DNA of 21,861 nt. Origin: Actinomycetota bacterium (GTDB taxonomy: Bacteria; Actinomycetota; Acidimicrobiia; Acidimicrobiales; Ilumatobacteraceae). The notes under the pieces are model-generated. The model did not search any database, was not told the origin of the DNA, and saw only the letters and a program-made list of their open reading frames with translations. Positions 16,093-21,861 of this stretch are shown piece by piece. The translations under genes were made by a program, and so were the position numbers. The stretch lies in the NCBI GenBank assembly GCA_026393655.1, contig JAPKZT010000163.1, forward strand, positions 1 to 21,861, read 5' to 3'. Each line of letters begins with the position of its first letter. Position 1 is the first letter of the stretch.

Positions 16093-16114
16093 GAGTTCTT
16101 ACTGAGTTCTTACT
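16093..16114 (+). repeat. Two 11-bp direct repeats upstream of the flavinyl operon
   Basis: GAGTTCTTACT occurs twice in tandem (16093-16103 and 16104-16114), followed by a third partial copy GAGATT. An 11-base period is roughly one helical turn, the spacing at which OmpR/PhoB-type regulators bind. It lies 24 bases before ATG 16138. Confidence 0.5.
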
Positions 16115-16137
16115 GAGATTAAGAAAACTAGGTTGAT

Positions 16138-17493
16138 ATGGCAACCTTAGGTGTACGCAAACTTCGTTCACCGACGATGAGTCGAATCCGTGACACTGAC
16201 GTTGGCGCCTCATCTGGCTTCATAACTTTGATAGTTGTCGGCATTTGGCTTCATCATGGTGGAGCATCATTTTTTGGAAAATCACTTGCATCAACTCTGA
16301 CATCGCTCGATCAAATAACCGGATTGCTGTGCAGCGAAGCCGGCATTCTTGGTCTCATATTAATTACTCGAACTCCACTTCTAGAGCGTCGTTACGGCTT
16401 AGATCGCTTATTCAATTGGCATCGCTTGCTTGGCGAAGCAATGGCGTTGCTTTTGATTTTGCATATTGCGTTTAGCGTTTGGGCTTGGTCTATACCTGGC
16501 GGATTTTTTGATTCAGTTAAATCTTTAACCGGTGGAGAGTCGTATATGGCGCTCACTGCAGTTGGCTCAGCAATCATTTTGGCGGTCACTTTAAGTTCAT
16601 TGAAGTGGTTTCGAAACAAAATGTCTTACGAAATGTGGTACTTCGTTCATCTAACTGCGTATGTTGGTCTAGCGTTTTCTTTTTCGCATCAAATAGTTTT
16701 AGGAAGCGATTTTTCAACAGATTCGCTTGCGCGCTGGTTTTGGATCGGGCTACATCTTGCAGTCGTGGTTTGGATAATTTGGAGTCGCTGGGGTCGATTC
16801 TTCATCGCGGTTGCACGACCATTCAAAGTTGCGTCTGTGACTCACGAAGCACAAGGCGTAACGAGCGTTTTGCTGACTGGTAAAAACCTTGGTCGACATC
16901 GTGCGCTTGCCGGTCAGTTTTATTTATTGCGTCAAGTAAAAGCTGGCCGTTGGTGGCACGCGAATCCATTTTCGCTTTCGTCTGTTCCGACTTCAGAAGG
17001 ATTACGTTTCACAATTAAATCTCGCGGTGAAGCAAGTGATGCGATGACCAAGATTCGAGTCGGCACAAGAGTTATCGCTGAGGGCCCATATGGTGTGTGC
17101 ACACCCGATCTTGTGGGTTCGAAAAAAGCATTTCTTGTTGCTGGTGGCGTTGGGATAGGCCCAATTATTTCTTATCTTGAGCATCTAACTTTTTCAAGTG
17201 AACCGATTGTTATTTATCGTGCGCATTCGAATAATGAATTGGCACATTTGGATGAAATTGAGGCATTAGTAAATGCACGAAATGGAAAATTGCATACTTT
17301 GATTGGTCCACGTGCATCAATTAAATATGCAGATCCATTCGCACCCCACATTTTAAAAAAACTCGCAGCGGACATTTCTAATCGTGTCGTGATGGTTGCT
17401 GGACCAGAGTCTTTAGTTAAAGCAGTACAGAAAGGCGCTCGTGGCGCCGGCGTGCCAGCAGAAAATATTCACGCAGAAAGAGCATGGTGGTAA
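16138..17493 (+). CDS. Ferric-reductase-like transmembrane NAD(P)H oxidoreductase
   Basis: The 451-aa membrane flavohaemoprotein probably takes electrons from cytosolic NAD(P)H via FAD to haem in the membrane and onward to an outer-face acceptor. The N-terminal half has about six hydrophobic helices. Candidate haem ligands are H95 and H109 (NWHRLLGEAMALLLILHIAF) and H171 and H184. The C-terminal half is an FNR-type module: FAD motif HANPFSLSS (274-282), GPYG (317-320) and the nicotinamide-binding loop VAGGVGIGP (334-342). It ends ERAWW. Start is ATG 16138, with in-frame ATG 16177 as an alternative. There is no perfect leaderless -10. TAGGTT lies only 3 bases before the ATG, so the start or the promoter is uncertain. 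It is the first gene of an operon with an FMN_bind protein and ApbE. Confidence 0.9.
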   Translation: MATLGVRKLRSPTMSRIRDTDVGASSGFITLIVVGIWLHHGGASFFGKSLASTLTSLDQITGLLCSEAGILGLILITRTPLLERRYGLDRLFNWHRLLGEAMALLLILHIAFSVWAWSIPGGFFDSVKSLTGGESYMALTAVGSAIILAVTLSSLKWFRNKMSYEMWYFVHLTAYVGLAFSFSHQIVLGSDFSTDSLARWFWIGLHLAVVVWIIWSRWGRFFIAVARPFKVASVTHEAQGVTSVLLTGKNLGRHRALAGQFYLLRQVKAGRWWHANPFSLSSVPTSEGLRFTIKSRGEASDAMTKIRVGTRVIAEGPYGVCTPDLVGSKKAFLVAGGVGIGPIISYLEHLTFSSEPIVIYRAHSNNELAHLDEIEALVNARNGKLHTLIGPRASIKYADPFAPHILKKLAADISNRVVMVAGPESLVKAVQKGARGAGVPAENIHAERAWW

Positions 17494-17495
17494 AT

Positions 17496-18194
17496 ATGTC
17501 AAATAGAAACTCACGTCGGACGCGAAATTCAAAGCCGTCGCTTGCTCGACAGGTGATACCAGCGATCGTTTTAACTTCTGCTGGTGTCGGATTTGTCTCT
17601 TTGCTTGATGGCCCACAAAATAGTGGCGTAGCACTAGACACACTTGGTGCAGCAAACACACAATCAGATTCTGTAAATCAAACCACAATTGTTAATGCGC
17701 CCGTTGATAGTTCTGCACCTGTGGCTGGAGCAGCAACTCAAGTGCAAACGACACTTGCACCCGTACCGACTGTTGTTGCGACTAATGCAACAGTCGCTGG
17801 TGCTGTAGTAACAGTTGCGCCCGTGACTGCGCTACCCACAACAGCGCTACCCACAACAGCACTACCCACGACTGCGCCACCCACGACTGCACCTGCTCCA
17901 GTAGATAATTCTTGTACTGGCGATGCAGTTAATAGCCCATCAGTAAATTTCAGATGGGGCGTAATGCAACTTCAAGCAACTTTCACAAAATCGAATGTTT
18001 TGTGTGATGTCACAGTTCTTCAATATCCAAACGATCGTCGAACTTCTGTAGAAATCAATCAGTATTCGCTGCCAATTTATAACCAAGAGGCAATTGCAAC
18101 ACATAGTGCAAAAATTCGTGCCGTTTCTGGTGCCACATATTCGTGGCAAGCATATTCAACTGCACTGCAAGCAGTATTGGATTCAAGACCATGA
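17496..18194 (+). CDS. FMN-binding domain protein, membrane-anchored or exported, likely covalently flavinylated
   Basis: The 232-aa protein has a basic N-terminus (NRNSRRTRNSKPSLARQ) then one hydrophobic segment (about residues 19-36), which is a membrane anchor or signal peptide. A long Thr/Pro/Ala/Val linker follows (about 45-136) with ALPTT repeats. Residues about 148-232 form an FMN_bind domain with SGAT at 211-214. In this family the Thr of SGAT is esterified to FMN by ApbE, so T214 is the expected site. The acidic residue usually found before the motif appears replaced (IRAVSGAT). The start is ATG 17496, with GGTGG just upstream and two bases after the previous stop. ATG 17484, in frame and overlapping that stop, is an alternative. 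It would shuttle electrons from the ferric-reductase-like partner. Confidence 0.88.
   Translation: MSNRNSRRTRNSKPSLARQVIPAIVLTSAGVGFVSLLDGPQNSGVALDTLGAANTQSDSVNQTTIVNAPVDSSAPVAGAATQVQTTLAPVPTVVATNATVAGAVVTVAPVTALPTTALPTTALPTTAPPTTAPAPVDNSCTGDAVNSPSVNFRWGVMQLQATFTKSNVLCDVTVLQYPNDRRTSVEINQYSLPIYNQEAIATHSAKIRAVSGATYSWQAYSTALQAVLDSRP
17829..17888 (+). repeat. Four 15-bp coding repeats (ALPTT/APPTT) in the FMN_bind linker
   Basis: Four in-frame 15-base units encode ALPTT three times and APPTT once. The first two are nearly identical in DNA, so the array could expand or contract without breaking the frame. Such Thr/Pro linkers hold a domain away from the membrane. Confidence 0.8.
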
Positions 18195-18937
18195 CTATCG
18201 CAACTAGTCACAAGTTCGCTGCTAAAGCAATGGGTACAGCCGCGAGTTTACATATAGATGATTTTTGTGATTCCGTAACTGCCGAAAAAGCATGGCGCAA
18301 AGTAATTAATTTTCTTTGGAAAATTGAACAAACGTTCTCAACTTTCATAAGTGATAGTGAAATTTCTAAGATTAATTCTGGAAGTCTCAATCTCTTAGAT
18401 TCTTCACCAAGTGTGATTGAGGTGTTTGATGCATGTACATGGCTTGAACATGCAAGTGATGGGGCATTTCGAGCGCGCCGTCCTGATGGCTCACTTGATC
18501 CGGCTGGTTTTGTCAAAGGCTGGGCAACTCAATGTGCAAGTCGCTTGTTGACCAAAAACAACTTAAAGAATTGGTACTTGTGTGTTGGCGGAGATATTCA
18601 AACTTCAGGACGTCAAGCATCTGGCGAATTATGGTCAGTTGGGATTACTGATCCACACGATCAAAATCTTGTGCGGTGCACCGTTGATATTCCAGAAAAT
18701 TGGGCAATCGCAACGTCAGGTAACTCTGCGCGCGGGCAACATATTTGGAGCGCAGATGGCAACCCAGATGGCAACCCAGATGGCAACTCAGCTGACGAAA
18801 CTTTAAGATCTTTCAGTGTTATTGGCCCAGATTTAATGTGGGCGGATGCATTTGCGACAGCTGGTTTTGCAAAGGGCACAGCAGGTGCCGATTGGGTTAA
18901 TAAGTTTTCAAATTATCTTGCGCTTGAAATAAAATAA
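18191..18937 (+). CDS. apbE: FAD:protein FMN transferase (ApbE family)
   Basis: ApbE transfers FMN from FAD onto a Thr/Ser in a target FMN_bind domain, with Mg2+. The 248-aa product is short for the family (300-350 aa in many bacteria) but keeps the landmarks: AMGTAASL (13-20), SEISKIN (56-62), LDPAGFVKGWA (102-112, K109), CVGGDI (131-136), IATSGNSARG (173-182) and ADAFATAGFAKG (218-229). No signal peptide or lipobox is seen, so it may act on its target before or during export, as suggested for other signal-less ApbE proteins. A three-copy NPDG-type repeat is inserted after SARGQHIWSADG. Start ATG 18191 overlaps the FMN_bind stop as ATGA. The upstream in-frame start at 18143 was rejected. Confidence 0.92.
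   Translation: MTIATSHKFAAKAMGTAASLHIDDFCDSVTAEKAWRKVINFLWKIEQTFSTFISDSEISKINSGSLNLLDSSPSVIEVFDACTWLEHASDGAFRARRPDGSLDPAGFVKGWATQCASRLLTKNNLKNWYLCVGGDIQTSGRQASGELWSVGITDPHDQNLVRCTVDIPENWAIATSGNSARGQHIWSADGNPDGNPDGNSADETLRSFSVIGPDLMWADAFATAGFAKGTAGADWVNKFSNYLALEIK
18754..18789 (+). repeat. Three 12-bp tandem repeats inside apbE
   Basis: The unit AGATGGCAACCC is present three times (the last ends CTC), encoding DGNP-type repeats at about residues 189-200. Copies 1 and 2 are identical, which implies recent duplication. The insertion lies in a loop between the SG and ADA motifs. Confidence 0.85.
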
Positions 18938-19711
18938 TTATCGAGCGTAAGTAACGCCGCCGTCGACAATAATTGTCGAGCCGACAACATAATCACCAGC
19001 ACGTGACGCGAGATAAATCGCAGCACCAGCCATGTCTTCAGGTGTGCCGATGCGCCCAGCCGGAATTTGTGAAGCAACCATTTCGCCGTGATCTCGGGCG
19101 ATTTTGTTCATGTCGGATGCAAACGCACCTGGAGCAATTGCGGTGACACTAATTTTGTCTTTTGCCAAACGCAGAGCCATTCGCTTTGTCATGTGGATCA
19201 AGCCGGCTTTGCTTGCTGCATATGGATAAGTTTCCATCTCATTAACCGAGATGCCGTCAATTGAAGCAATGTTGATCACCTTTGCGATGTGATTATTTTT
19301 GATTGCGGCGGCTCGCAACTGTGGTGCGAGTGCTTGAGTCAGAAAAAACGGTGTCTTCATATTTATGTCAACTGTTTTATCCCAACCTGATTCAGGAAAC
19401 TCATCAAACTCGGCCATCCAGGCTGCGCCAGCATTATTCACCAAAATGTCAAGTGTCGGCTCGCGCTCGGCAATTGCTGCCGCCAACGCGGTGACGCCAG
19501 CCTGAGTTGAAATATCTCCGGGAATTGAAATACATTCGCCATACTGCGAAAGTTCTTTAGCAGCGGCATCGCACTGCGCGGCCTTGCGAGCAGTGATGTA
19601 AACACGCGAACAACCGTGCTCGAGAAAACCCTGGACGATCATTGCGCCGATTCCGCGTGACCCGCCTGTGACAAGTGCGACACGACCTTTAAGTGAGAAG
19701 AGATCTTTCAT
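18938..19711 (-). CDS. SDR-family oxidoreductase (FabG/RhlG-like)
   Basis: The 257-aa NAD(P)-dependent classical SDR has TGGSRGIG (15-22), NNAG (92-95), S150 (INIASIDG), the Y164-x3-K168 pair in YPYAASK, and the C-terminal STIIVDGG. All catalytic residues are present. It most resembles beta-ketoacyl reductase-like SDRs of the RhlG type. The exact substrate is unknown. The reading frame extends upstream to 19768, but ATG 19711 (MKDLFSLKGR) is the natural start, with TAACAT seven bases before it. The gene is divergent from the MFS gene, and 32 bases separate the two starts. Confidence 0.9.
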   Translation of the reverse strand: MKDLFSLKGRVALVTGGSRGIGAMIVQGFLEHGCSRVYITARKAAQCDAAAKELSQYGECISIPGDISTQAGVTALAAAIAEREPTLDILVNNAGAAWMAEFDEFPESGWDKTVDINMKTPFFLTQALAPQLRAAAIKNNHIAKVINIASIDGISVNEMETYPYAASKAGLIHMTKRMALRLAKDKISVTAIAPGAFASDMNKIARDHGEMVASQIPAGRIGTPEDMAGAAIYLASRAGDYVVGSTIIVDGGVTYAR

Positions 19712-19718
19712 CTCAAAG

Positions 19719-19724
19719 ATGTTA
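19719..19724 (-). promoter_or_regulatory. -10 element of the SDR gene
   Basis: TAACAT on the minus strand is followed by seven bases and then ATG 19711. It decides that start against the longer frame from 19768. Confidence 0.55.
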
Positions 19725-19731
19725 TGAGCAG

Positions 19732-19737
19732 TAGTGT
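19732..19737 (+). promoter_or_regulatory. -10 element, leaderless promoter of the MFS gene
   Basis: TAGTGT is followed by six bases (TGTGGA) and then ATG 19744. It lies seven bases from the opposed SDR -10 element. Confidence 0.6.
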
Positions 19738-19743
19738 TGTGGA

Positions 19744-21039
19744 ATGCGAAAAAACCCAATGTTGGCAATTTTTACCACTGTTTTTATTGATTTACTTGGT
19801 TTCGGAATATTGATTCCGGTGTTTCCCCTATTAATTAGTCCCGGCTCGCCATTTCGAGTAACGCCAGAAGGTTGGTCATTTACTCAAGGCTTAATCATGC
19901 TGGGTTGGCTGCAGGCGATTTATCCGTTTTGCATTTTTCTTGCCGCACCAATTCTGGGTCAGATGTCAGACCGTCACGGGCGTCGACCAGTTCTAGCGGC
20001 TTCAATCTTCGGCACTTCAATTGGCTACGTGTTGTTTGCAATCGGCATCAGTACTGCGAACATACCTCTATTATTTGCCGCTCGAGCACTCGATGGCATC
20101 ACTGGTGGCAACTTGGCAGTGGCGCAAGCCGCAATTGGTGATGTAAGCACCAACGAAAATCGTGCCAAGAATTTTGGCTTGCTTGGCGCAGCGTTTGGTC
20201 TGGGTTTTATTATTGGGCCATATCTTGGTGGACGACTGAGTTCGCCCGATGCCAGTTTCTATGGATTGTTTCACACACCGAGTTGGTTTGGTGCGACAAC
20301 ACCGTTTTGGTTTGCAGCGATAATTGCAATGGCTAATTGCTTGAGTGTTCTAACAACATTTCCTGAGACACTCAAAGAAAAGTTTCATGGTGGGCGAATC
20401 AAGATGGGTCGTGCAGTTAGCAATGTCGTCGCTGGCTTTAAATCAGATCGACTTCGAGTGATACTCGCAACTGGGTTTTTGTTTAATGCTGGCTTTACTT
20501 TTTTCACCACATTCTTCGGAGTTTATTTAAGAAACAGTTTTGATTTTACGTCTGCAAAAATTGGCGACTACTTTGCGCTCGTTGGTTTGTTTATCGCAAT
20601 CTCGCAGGCCGTAGTCGTCGCTCGTGTTGCCAAGAAACTTGCTGATTTCAAGGTTTTACGATTTAGTTTGTTAGGTACAGCGGCAATGATGTTGGTTTAC
20701 TTTTTGACGCCAACATCGTCACCTGCATACCTATATATGGTGATCCCGTTCTTTACTTTTTTCAACGGTTTAACTATGGCGAATATGTCAAGCCTCGTCA
20801 GTCGCTCTGCTGAACCAGGTCAACAAGGTCAAGCAATGGGCATTTACAGCAGCGTGCAAAGTTTGGCGCAAGTGCCAGCGTCAATTTTGGTTGGCTACAT
20901 CACCTCGGGCATTACTTCAAGTCAGCCACTTATCGTTTCGTCGGTGTGCATTGCTCTTGGCGGATTCGTATTTGTCACGATGTTTCGTCCGAAATATGTT
21001 TCAAGCACCGTCGCTCAAGTCGGCGCACCAGTTCACTAG
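19744..21039 (+). CDS. MFS transporter, TetA-like drug/proton antiporter type
   Basis: The 431-aa polytopic membrane protein has about 12 hydrophobic helices. The N-terminus FIDLLGFGILIPVFPLL (14-30) and motif A, LGQMSDRHGRRPVL (71-84), are typical of the TetA/multidrug exporter branch of the major facilitator superfamily. A central charged loop (about residues 208-225, ETLKEKFHGGRIK) separates the two halves. It likely exports a small molecule by proton antiport. Substrate cannot be predicted, and tetracycline resistance should not be assumed. Start ATG 19744 sits behind a leaderless promoter. The Ddn-like gene follows 41 bases downstream on the same strand. Confidence 0.9.
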   Translation: MRKNPMLAIFTTVFIDLLGFGILIPVFPLLISPGSPFRVTPEGWSFTQGLIMLGWLQAIYPFCIFLAAPILGQMSDRHGRRPVLAASIFGTSIGYVLFAIGISTANIPLLFAARALDGITGGNLAVAQAAIGDVSTNENRAKNFGLLGAAFGLGFIIGPYLGGRLSSPDASFYGLFHTPSWFGATTPFWFAAIIAMANCLSVLTTFPETLKEKFHGGRIKMGRAVSNVVAGFKSDRLRVILATGFLFNAGFTFFTTFFGVYLRNSFDFTSAKIGDYFALVGLFIAISQAVVVARVAKKLADFKVLRFSLLGTAAMMLVYFLTPTSSPAYLYMVIPFFTFFNGLTMANMSSLVSRSAEPGQQGQAMGIYSSVQSLAQVPASILVGYITSGITSSQPLIVSSVCIALGGFVFVTMFRPKYVSSTVAQVGAPVH

Positions 21040-21044
21040 TTAAA

Positions 21045-21067
21045 AATTTTAATTTTTAATTTTTAAT
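21045..21067 (+). repeat. AT-only tandem repeat between the MFS and Ddn-like genes
   Basis: AATTTT, AATTTTT, AATTTTT and AAT follow one another, a period of about 7 bases. The stretch 21040-21070 is almost entirely A and T. It could be an UP-like element or a T-rich terminator of the MFS transcript. No stable GC stem is present. Confidence 0.55.
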
Positions 21068-21069
21068 AT
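21064..21069 (+). promoter_or_regulatory. -10 candidate of the Ddn-like gene
   Basis: TAATAT ends 11 bases before ATG 21081, so a leader of about 4-5 bases is likely. A weak AGAAAG lies five bases before the ATG, so this unit differs from the strictly leaderless ones. Confidence 0.35.
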
Positions 21070-21080
21070 AGAAAGTTTTT

Positions 21081-21506
21081 ATGCCAAGCGATCGAAAACT
21101 AAAAACAATGAACATGGTTCACAGATTATTGCTTGGAGTCACACGTGGACGCAAAGGTTGGTTCATGGCGAACATGCCAGTGCTTGAACTGATAACTATT
21201 GGTCGCAAGAGTGGCAAGCAACGCGCAGTGATGCTGACTTCACCGTTGCAAATAAATAACGAGATCGTGATCGTGGCGTCGCGTGGCGGTGACGATCAGC
21301 ACCCGGCATGGTTTGTAAATTTGCGGGATAATCCAAAAGTTTTAGTTCGATATATGGGCGAGCCAATCGCCACAAAACATGCACGAATCGCCAACTCGAC
21401 TGAGCGTGAAACTTTGTGGCCACAAATCACGGCAAAATATAAGGGCTACGGCGAATATCAAACTCGTACCTCTCGAGAAATCCCCCTCGTACTGTTAGCC
21501 GACTAG
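21081..21506 (+). CDS. Nitroreductase/deazaflavin-dependent oxidoreductase family protein (Ddn-like)
   Basis: The 141-aa split-barrel protein belongs to the family of F420H2-dependent quinone reductases typified by mycobacterial Ddn. Family blocks are LELITIGRKSGKQRAVMLT (35-53), VIVASRGGDDQHPAWFVNL (63-81) followed by RDNP, and the C-terminal YQTRTSREIPLVLL (126-139). It is expected to reduce quinones or similar acceptors with reduced F420 at the cytoplasmic face, though some members bind other flavins or have unknown roles. Its presence hints that the organism makes F420. The start is ATG 21081. Confidence 0.88.
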   Translation: MPSDRKLKTMNMVHRLLLGVTRGRKGWFMANMPVLELITIGRKSGKQRAVMLTSPLQINNEIVIVASRGGDDQHPAWFVNLRDNPKVLVRYMGEPIATKHARIANSTERETLWPQITAKYKGYGEYQTRTSREIPLVLLAD

Positions 21507-21549
21507 TACGAGATTATCTCTGACTAAAAGCCAAATCGGGTTAGAGGGC

Positions 21550-21555
21550 TAGCGT
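21550..21555 (+). promoter_or_regulatory. -10 element, leaderless promoter of the second acyl-CoA dehydrogenase
   Basis: TAGCGT is followed by six bases (GGGGTA) and then ATG 21562. Confidence 0.6.
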
Positions 21556-21561
21556 GGGGTA

Positions 21562-21861
21562 ATGGCCGCACCACGAATGCACTCAGGAATAACAACTGAC
21601 GACTCAATGAACTTGGCGATGTCGCCCGGCGCAGTACCTCTATACGAAGCAGTGATCGCATTTATCAAAAATGAGATTGATCCAGTGACAGATGAATATT
21701 TCAAACTTGGCGAAGGTCGTCCAGATCGATGGCAATATGGCAAGGGTCAACTTGAGCTTCTTGAATCGGTGAAGGCCAAAGCCAAAGCCAACGGATTATG
21801 GAATTTTTTCTTACCGAATTCAGAAACTGGTCAAGGCTTATCGAATCTTGACTATGCCTAC
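21562..21861 (+). CDS. Acyl-CoA dehydrogenase family protein, N-terminal part (cut by the window edge)
   Basis: The frame stays open for 100 codons to the end of the window, from ATG 21562. It begins MAAPRMHSGI and includes AVIAFIKNEIDP, GRPDRWQYGKGQLELLE, ANGLWNFFLP and GLSNLDYAY. These match the N-terminal helical domain of the acyl-CoA dehydrogenase subgroup related to ACAD10/11-type proteins. The catalytic and FAD signatures would lie beyond the edge. It starts behind a TAGCGT plus six-base leaderless promoter. It is a different subgroup from the enzyme at 4285. Confidence 0.82.
   Translation, partial: MAAPRMHSGITTDDSMNLAMSPGAVPLYEAVIAFIKNEIDPVTDEYFKLGEGRPDRWQYGKGQLELLESVKAKAKANGLWNFFLPNSETGQGLSNLDYAY

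Noticed and set aside
18143..18937. Longer ApbE start at 18143
   Set aside because: It would overlap the FMN_bind gene by 52 bases. The ATGA overlap at 18191 gives the natural N-terminus before AMGTAASL.
18938..19768. Longer SDR start at 19768
   Set aside because: The extra 19 residues precede the conserved MKDLFSLKGR start, and they would run through both divergent promoters into the MFS gene.
19744..21039. Naming the MFS gene tetA
   Set aside because: Only the general TetA-like subgroup motifs are visible. Substrate cannot be judged from sequence alone.
1..21861. tRNA genes, CRISPR arrays, insertion sequences and prophage genes
   Set aside because: I scanned by eye for T-arm-like motifs, regularly spaced repeats and transposase or integrase motifs and saw none.

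Overview
The window is chromosomal DNA of moderate to low GC, judged by eye, that most resembles Actinomycetota. An acidimicrobiia-like or streamlined aquatic lineage is my best guess. Supporting signs are an actinobacterial-type ValS, an ACT-domain malic enzyme, a deazaflavin (F420)-type oxidoreductase of the Ddn family, many acyl-CoA and SDR enzymes, Thr/Pro/Ala linkers in an exported protein, and a strong habit of leaderless transcription. The taxonomy is inference. I see no tRNA, rRNA, CRISPR array, insertion sequence or prophage gene, and no gene-free stretch longer than about 200 bases.

Layout. Bases 1-2027 (minus) hold the N-terminal 675 codons of valS, divergent from cysS (2063-3421). 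A two-gene unit follows: a 57-aa ORF (3476-3649) overlapping by GTGA a nucleotidyltransferase-fold protein (3646-4218), possibly toxin-antitoxin-like. Next are an acyl-CoA dehydrogenase (4285-5496) and a malic enzyme (5551-6838). The malic enzyme is broken by a deletion plus frameshift near 6675. A propeller-like protein of unknown function (minus, 6849-8117) is divergent from a GH3 glycosidase (8221-10431). A secreted PHB-depolymerase/feruloyl-esterase-like hydrolase (minus, 10585-11808) follows, then a DHRS12-like SDR (12003-12992), a 41-aa ORF plus crotonase unit (13067-13901), trhO (minus, 13898-14773) and an AlaA-like aminotransferase (14847-16064).

Bases 16138-18937 form a three-gene operon of overlapping or nearly abutting genes. 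It encodes a haem-containing ferric-reductase-like membrane flavoprotein, an exported or anchored FMN_bind protein, and an ApbE flavin transferase. Together they look like a pathway carrying electrons from cytosolic NAD(P)H across the membrane to a covalently flavinylated carrier. The window closes with an SDR (minus, 18938-19711) divergent from an MFS exporter (19744-21039), a Ddn-like protein (21081-21506) and the start of another acyl-CoA dehydrogenase (21562 onward).

The most general pattern is a promoter rule. Seven transcription units have TANNNT followed by exactly six bases and then ATG or GTG, and several others have seven to nine bases. This implies that most units here are transcribed from, or next to, the first base of the start codon, and it was used to choose starts. 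Overall the gene set is aminoacylation, fatty-acid/acyl-CoA metabolism, central carbon metabolism, sugar and ester hydrolysis, tRNA modification and extracytosolic redox chemistry.
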